From the NCBI GenBank assembly GCA_949128115.1, contig OX421966.1:34675042-34739041 (forward strand): a stretch of DNA of 64,000 nucleotides, in the 5' to 3' direction. Numbering within the stretch: position 1 is the stretch's first letter; the number at the start of each line of letters is the position of its first letter. This stretch comes from Anaspis maculata (Eukaryota; Arthropoda; Insecta; Coleoptera; Scraptiidae). This document shows positions 58,750 to 64,000 of this stretch, piece by piece. The position numbers and the translations under genes are program-made. Below the pieces are notes generated by a model. That model was not told the DNA's origin and made no database searches. It saw nothing but the letters and a program-made list of their open reading frames with translations.

Positions 58750-59165
58750 AAATAGGCAGGTTGGCTTTCATAATTCGGCCGCCATCTTGGCTGCCATATT
58801 GAAATTTCTTATTAGTGGAACGATTGTCATGAAACTTGAAACTTACCCTTGTCTAGTACGATCATTCTTATTTTCAAGCCAAATTTCATGATTGCCCCAC
58901 CATCTTGGCCGCCATATTGAAATCTCTTATAAGTGGAAGGATTTTCATGAAACTTGAGAGTTACGCTTGTCTCGTACGATCATTCCTATTTTCAAGCTGA
59001 GTTTCATAATTCTGCCGCCATCTTGGCTGCCATATTGAACTCTCTTGTTAGTGGAACGATTTTCATGAAACTTGGAACTTACCCTTGTCTAGTACGATCA
59101 TTTTGATTTTCAAGCCGAATTTCATGATTCTGTCGATATTTTGGCCGCCATATTGCAATTTTTTG
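58750..59165 (+). repeat. Tandem repeat, 118-bp unit, about 3.5 copies
   Basis: CATCTTGG(C/T)(T/C)GCCATATTG begins units at 58783, 58901, 59019 and, as TATTTTGGCCGCCATATTG, about 59137. Between them ATGAAACTTG(A/G)(A/G)A and CTTGTCT(A/C)GTACGATCATT are conserved. The 118-bp spacing is constant. Confidence 0.9.
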
Positions 59166-60094
59166 CCCAAGACGGTAGAACCCTAATCACTTAACATCTT
59201 GCGTTCACTAATCCTCCAAAAAGGAAGTGCGCTACTGAGCCTCATGCCCATGAGGCATATTCGCTTGTTTCTTTTCACGCCCCGTAAAGTTTGACTGCTG
59301 CTGGGTTGGTATGCAAGTTTTTCTTGGTACATATGTTAGAGACGGTTACTTAATGTCCTATTCACCATGGACGTATTCGTGTACTCGTGATATAAGACAA
59401 AAGGTTTAACGGAAAGTAGCTATTATTTAGAATAAACCCAGCAAGTGTATAACAAGTGAACGTCATATAGTCTCTACTTATCTGTGGTCTCTACATCTAG
59501 CCATCCCCAGCGGAGTCCTTCCATTATCCAAAAGGTAGTTCATTTTCCGGAACTTCTTTTTCTATTTCTTATATCCATTGTGAATTGAGTATGACGCTTT
59601 CTTGCTGAAAAGATACTCGGTTATTACAGGGAGAACTTGCTGAGTGAATAGTCAACAATAATAATGAATATAATTGATATTGTTTTCTTAATGTGTGATA
59701 CAAATAATTCAAACAATAGCTAAAGATATTACTGAAATGAACGGAACCTACCGAGGTATCTGATGATAATATTAACTTAGTCATCAATATTTGAATACCA
59801 TCACTTATTCACTTCAGTACGGCATTACTGGAGTGCGTTGGCCTTCGCCTGATAGATCCATGTCTTCTGACCGCGAAACCAAATAATGATGGTTTTTCCA
59901 ATTATTTAGAGACCCTCAGTCCCCATTGAAGAGAAAATTATTATACAACTGCAATTCAAAGGATGATTGTCGGTGATTTGGCATCAGTATGTCATCTGGC
60001 TTGGCCTCTACGATCACCCGACATAACATCGTCAGATTTATTCTAGTGCAATACCAGGTTAATTCGGAAAGTGATCTCAGAACGTCTGAGGGTA
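59166..60094. other. No recognised gene
   Basis: AT-rich sequence with no supported frame or repeat. Confidence 0.5.
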
Positions 60095-60233
60095 CTCATG
60101 AGTGAGACACCCGTGTAGCGCCATCCATTAGCGGTGTTCCGTAAGGCATACGCTCCATTCCTCTATAACAAAAATAGTATACACATTGCGGAAAGCCACT
60201 TATAGATGGCGCTGCACGTGTTTCACTTATAAG
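60095..60233. mobile_element. 139-bp TA-flanked MITE
   Basis: The ends CTCATGAGTGAGACACCCGT and, inverted from the right, CTTATAAGTGAAACACGTGC share GTGA.ACACG and then GCGCCAT. TA lies immediately outside (60093-60094 and 60234-60235). The stem covers about 45 bp on each side. Confidence 0.68.
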
Positions 60234-60256
60234 TACCTTTACAGTGTATACCTATT

Positions 60257-61365
60257 CACTGAGGGGCAAAAGTATGGAACTAATTCACTAGAAACTTCGC
60301 ATTTCTTTTCTCGAGAAATTCTTCGAACAGGTCGATTTTGTTTTCCAATTCCGCACATTCTGATGTAAAATTTTCATATTTGCCGCCATTTTTGTGAAAG
60401 CTGTGACGTCTTCAGCCATTTTTTCAAATTGAACCCCTTTCCTTTTTTTGCAGATTCAAATAGATCATGAAATTTTGATTTCAGCAATATCCACATCATA
60501 CCTACTTCTTAAGCTGATAGTTTCGGGTATATTAAATGTCAAATTTCTTGATTTAATTTTTTTTTCTGAAAAATTATTTCCGTATTTTCAGAAACATTTA
60601 TTTGGGACTCCTTTTATTGGATCAAATGCTCAAACTGCCACCCGTTAATTAATCTCTTGGCAGTACGCAAGCCTGTCCGAAAGTTCCCGAATGACCCCAT
60701 TTTGGATAACTTTTACACTGATCAAGGGACATTCCTCACGAATTTGATCTTTCAAGTTTTCCAAATTTTGTGGTCTGTTGATGTAGACTTTTGATTTGAG
60801 TATTTCCGTAAGAAATAATCGAGGGGGGTGAGATCCGCAGCGCAGATTTCGCGGGCCACTATATCGGTCCTCGTCTGCCAATCCAACTTTCAGGAAAACA
60901 GGTGTCCAAAAGAGTAAGGACAGGTCGCGCATAGTGACCCAAAGAGAAGACTGAAGTGCCTAAAGGGCGACTGGAAAAATTTAACCTTGGAGTGAAATAT
61001 TTTGAGAGATTTTATAAGTATTTCTGCGATAAAAACGTTTTTATTTTGTCAAAACATCATCAATAAAAAACTAGAAATGTACTACATTTGATAATTATTA
61101 TCTCGGAAACCATCAGTTCAAAAGGTGTACATGTGCATATTGCTGAAATCAGAATTTCATGATCTGTTCGAATCTGCAAAGAAGGAAGGAGGTTCAGTTA
61201 AAAAAAATGTCTAATGATGTCACAGCTTCACCAAAAATGGCGGCAAATATGAAAATTTTACATCAGAATGCGGAATTGGAAAACAAAATCGACCTGTTCG
61301 ATGAATTTTTCGAGAAAAGAGATACGAATTTTCTAGTGAATTTGTTCCATACTTTTGCCCCTAGG
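60257..61365. mobile_element. Foldback element with mariner-like fragment in loop
   Basis: The arms pair from GGGGCAAAAGTATGGAAC (60263) to its complement ending 61361, through CACTAGAAA, TCGACCTG/CAGGTCGA and GATTTCAGCAATAT blocks, for about 380 bp each. Outermost bases are less certain; the right end is followed by TA (61366-61367). GGGGCAAAAGTATGGA is a Tc1/mariner-like end type. The loop holds the transposase piece at 60645-60932. Confidence 0.82.
60645..60932 (-). pseudogene. Mariner-like transposase C-terminal fragment
   Basis: The minus-strand frame of 95 codons contains ILKSKVYINRPQNLENLKDQ and IREECPLISVKVIQNG, ending SDRLAYCQE. These match the LK.KVY...P..L..LK.RI..E......V..N...R...C tail of mariner-like transposases. 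Just upstream in another frame, ADLTPLDYFL (about 60811-60840) gives the conserved DLTPLDFFLWG block with its catalytic Asp, so a frameshift and loss of WG separate the two. DNA-binding and earlier catalytic parts are absent. Confidence 0.8.
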
Positions 61366-61800
61366 TAATCTCGATATTTGAATCGTTGAGCTTCCGCCTC
61401 GAGTGCTTCAGCACTGATGAGACCCAAGCAGATCGAAACTCGTGTCTGCTGGATTTCGATGGTGTTGCTCGGCCGGTCTGATGTTCTGAGATTACTTTCT
61501 TAATTATTCACTTTGTTATGCTTTAGCGTAAAAGCCTTCACCTTTTCATAAAAACATCTGCCTTTCCATCATAACAAATTGTTGGCAAGAAACACATAAA
61601 TTTCTCTAATAATTTGAACGAAATTATGTTCTTATTATCTTTGCTTCAAGTTGATCACTGCAGATGTTGCCTGGCAAAGACCAGTCAAAGTTAACTGTCA
61701 CTTCGGCATCAGCAAAGGTGTTTAAAAAGTGTCATTGTCGTAATTAGACTTGTCATATTCGACATTACATTCGAGGTGGTGTTGTGCAGCACTCTGTATA
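61366..61800. other. No recognised gene
   Basis: Nothing supported between the two foldback elements. Confidence 0.5.
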
Positions 61801-61872
61801 CGAGGTGTTTCAGCGATGATAGCCAAAAAATCAACTGTGGGTAGATCTCGTCAAAAATGACGGAAACCTATA

Positions 61873-63410
61873 CAGGTGTCCCGTTTTTCAACGCTCACTA
61901 TGGGTATCTCGGAAACGGTAAGAGATACAAAGTCGGTTAAATTACAAAAAAGTTGCGCAATTTTATGACTATCTCAAATATGTCAAGATATCCAAGATAT
62001 CTTTGGTCATTTCTGAAATATCCCAAAAAAACTGAAAAATGCCGAATTCGAAAATTTCAAATCACTTCTTTATTATGACAGCTATCAATTTGAAAATTGG
62101 TATTCTGACATTTTTGAAGGTCCTTGATCGACTGACGGTCATAATTTTTTCCTACGCCTACTAGTTTTTGAGATATGACAGTTAACTTCATTTTTTCTTA
62201 TGGACACCATATTATTTCTCCACCCCATAAAACTCACCTCTTCTTTCTCTTTACAAAGATATGAAACACTCGTAGCATTTTTGTCAAAATAACCTATGCA
62301 AATTGGAAAAACCATTTCTGGGGCGAAAAAATCTAGTTACCGGTTCGGTTGCCATGCTCTCGTGACATAATAAAATGGCATTCGGTTGCCATGGTCGGTT
62401 GATTTAAGAAAAAGTTGGGTTACATTCCGTTTTTATGTATTTGATAATGATAATAAATGAAAATAAAACAAATACAAAACCAAGTATAACACAAAATAAC
62501 ATCGCAATAGCAATAAACATTTATAATTTACAATTACTCGAAATGGTGTCTATTTTGCGAAGAGCGCTCCAAGATCGCATTTATGGTTCATGACAGAACA
62601 TCTCAAAGCAACCAAGAGCTGGAAGCAAGGAGTTGCTGATGCGTTCCAGTCAATTAACTCGCACGATATCAGCGCAGCCGTTGAAAATATGGCTAAAAGG
62701 CACACAACTCTGCACAGAGCAAAATGAACTCCAATTCGAGCAATTGTAAATTATAAATGTTTATTGCTACTGCTATGTTATTTTGTGTTATACTTGGCTT
62801 TGTATTTGTTTTATTGTTATTTATTATCATTATCAAATACAAAAAAACGGAATGTAACTCAACTTTTCCCAAAATCAACAGACCATAGCAATCAAATGCC
62901 ATTGTTTATATGCCACAAGAGCATGGCAACCGAAGCGGTAACTAGATTTTTTCGCCCCAGAAATGATTTTTCCAATTTTTATAGGTTATTTTGACAAAAA
63001 TGCTACAAGTGTTCCATATCTTTGTAACAAGAAAGAAAAGGTGAGTTTTATGGGGTGATTAAATAATACATATGGTGTCCATAAGAAAAAATAAAGTTAA
63101 CTGTCTTATCTCAAAAACTAGTTGGCGTAGGGAAAAAATATGACCGTCAGTCGATCAAGGACCTTAAAAAATGTCAGAATACTAATTTTCAAATTGATAG
63201 CTGTCATAATAAAGAAGTGATTTGAAATTTTCGAATTCGGCATTTTTCAGTTTTTTGGGGATATTTTAGAAATGACCAAAGATATCTTGGATATCTTGAC
63301 ATATTTGAGATAGTCATAAAATTGCGCAACTTTTTTGTAATTTAACCGACTTTGTATCTCTTACCGTTTCCGAGATACCCATAGTGAGCGTTGAAAAACG
63401 GGACACCCTG
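61873..63410. mobile_element. 1.54-kb foldback element inserted at TA
   Basis: The ends CAGGTGTCCCGTTTTTCAAC and the complement of CAGGGTGTCCCGTTTTTCAA lie inside TATA. The arms pair for about 650 bp each (GGAAACGGTAAGAGATACAA, CCAAGATATCTTTGGTCATT, GAAATTTTCGAATTCGGC). The uninterrupted opposite arm of the host element reads ACCTATATACCATT, compared with ACCTATA[element]TATACCATT here, so exactly one TA was duplicated. The centre (about 62540-62710) is not palindromic. Confidence 0.9.
62539..62728 (+). pseudogene. Possible transposase C-terminal remnant in foldback loop
   Basis: The non-palindromic centre has an open plus-strand frame (about 60 codons, ending TGA near 62728) that includes KSAPRSHLWFMTEHLKATK and QSINSHDISAAVENMAK. 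This loosely recalls the LW..LK... and I......I..... M..R tail of IS630/Tc1/mariner transposases. The resemblance is weak and may be chance. Confidence 0.25.
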
Positions 63411-63589
63411 TATACCATTTTGCAAACTTCGGCCTAGTAACGAAGATACAGCCTTTCAAAGTTGACTTTTTTCGTATTGCAAAAAATTGTAACTCAGTGA
63501 CGTTTTGACGAATATAACTCAAATTCAGAAAACACTGATTCATCGAAACGATCCACCGACCTGCCAAATTTTGAAAGAATTCAACCAGT

Positions 63590-63676
63590 GGTGCAGGAGT
63601 TATGAGGGTCAATAATTTAGAAGCATCCGAAAAAAAGTTTACCTAAGGTGACCCCTCATAACTTCTACGCCACTGA
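63590..63676. repeat. Mini inverted repeat with CAGTGG ends
   Basis: CAGTGGTGCAGGAGTTATGAGGG (20 of these bases pair) and CCCCTCATAACTTCTACGCCACTG are inverted copies around a loop of about 35 bp, in the centre of the host foldback. It resembles 45123-45180. Confidence 0.65.
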
Positions 63677-64000
63677 TTGGATTCTTTTGAAATTTGTCAG
63701 GTTGATAGATAAGTATGACAAACCAGCTTATGCTACATTAAAGCTAAATTTGTCTAAACGTTCCTGAGTTACAAATTTTTGAAATCCGAAAAAAGTGAAC
63801 TTTGAAGGGCTGTATCTTCGACATTAGGCCCAACTTTGCAAAATGGTATATAGGTATTCGTCATATTTTGACGAGATCTACTTACAGTTGAATTTTTTGC
63901 TATCATTGCTGAATCTGAAACACCCTGTATATGAAATAATTAGGAAACAATCAGCTCGCATGAAATTCGGGCAACAGTGGCCCCATAGTCGCGGATGACG

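Larger units (their letters stand above)
61801..63927. mobile_element. Small foldback element split by another element
   Basis: Left CGAGGTGTTTCAG..GATGATAGC and right (inverted) CAGGGTGTTTCAG..CAATGATAGC are flanked by TATA on both sides. The left arm resumes after the insertion at 63411 (CCATTTTGCAAACTTCGGCC) and mirrors 63817-63849. Without the inserted 1.54 kb it would be about 590 bp. Its centre contains the CAGTGG-type mini inverted repeat at 63590-63676. Confidence 0.83.

Noticed and set aside
58750..59165. Possible CRISPR-like array
   Set aside because: Whole 118-bp units repeat without unique spacers, and the genome is eukaryotic.

Overview
This looks like nuclear DNA of an arthropod, most likely an insect with a large, repeat-rich genome. 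It is AT-rich, has no operons and no rRNA, tRNA or CRISPR, and its recognisable coding sequence comes almost entirely from eukaryotic transposable elements: non-LTR retrotransposons, Tc1/mariner-like, PIF/Harbinger-like, ISL2EU-like THAP and hAT elements. I found no convincing host exon, so the window is probably intergenic or a very long intron. The species cannot be named from the sequence alone.

Layout. 1-8.7 kb: mostly featureless, with a 1.17-kb palindromic (foldback) element at 2618-3787 and a decayed SWIM zinc-finger fragment near 5.0 kb. 8.7-12 kb: a 2.6-kb foldback element followed by the 3' end of a LINE. 13.5-19.5 kb: a 174-bp tandem duplication, a 177-bp mini-transposon with 8-bp target duplication, an 8-bp-TSD element carrying a nested 121-bp TA-flanked MITE, and an old inverted repeat whose loop holds a 911-bp hAT element with an exact 8-bp target duplication. 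24.2-30.3 kb: a stratified cluster. An old foldback was invaded in its loop by a PIF-like element that itself holds LINE debris. Its right arm was invaded by two head-to-tail TA-flanked elements (F1, F2), both with R1-type LINE debris inside, and a 5'-truncated LINE with an intact reverse transcriptase domain then landed in F2. 31.7-34.2 kb: a broken THAP/DDE (ISL2EU-like) element with an internal segmental duplication. 34.35-35.17 kb: a hAT element with an exact 8-bp duplication. 37.8-38.8 kb: LINE ORF1/ORF2 debris. 38.8-42.2 kb: a hAT element with an uninterrupted 790-codon transposase, the only gene here that looks capable of making a complete product. 44.7-50 kb and 60-64 kb: a dense run of palindromes, several starting CAGGGTG and flanked by TA, some holding remnants of a Tc1/mariner-type transposase in their loops. 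57.3-59.2 kb: tetranucleotide arrays with 394-bp and 118-bp repeats.

Together, roughly a third or more of the window belongs to inverted-repeat elements. The most informative features are the nested insertions, where the opposite palindrome arm or a sister element acts as a natural empty-site control: at 61873-63410 this shows a TA duplication directly. The long palindromes could fold into hairpin RNA if transcribed; that is inference. All identifications are by eye from motifs, with no database search.
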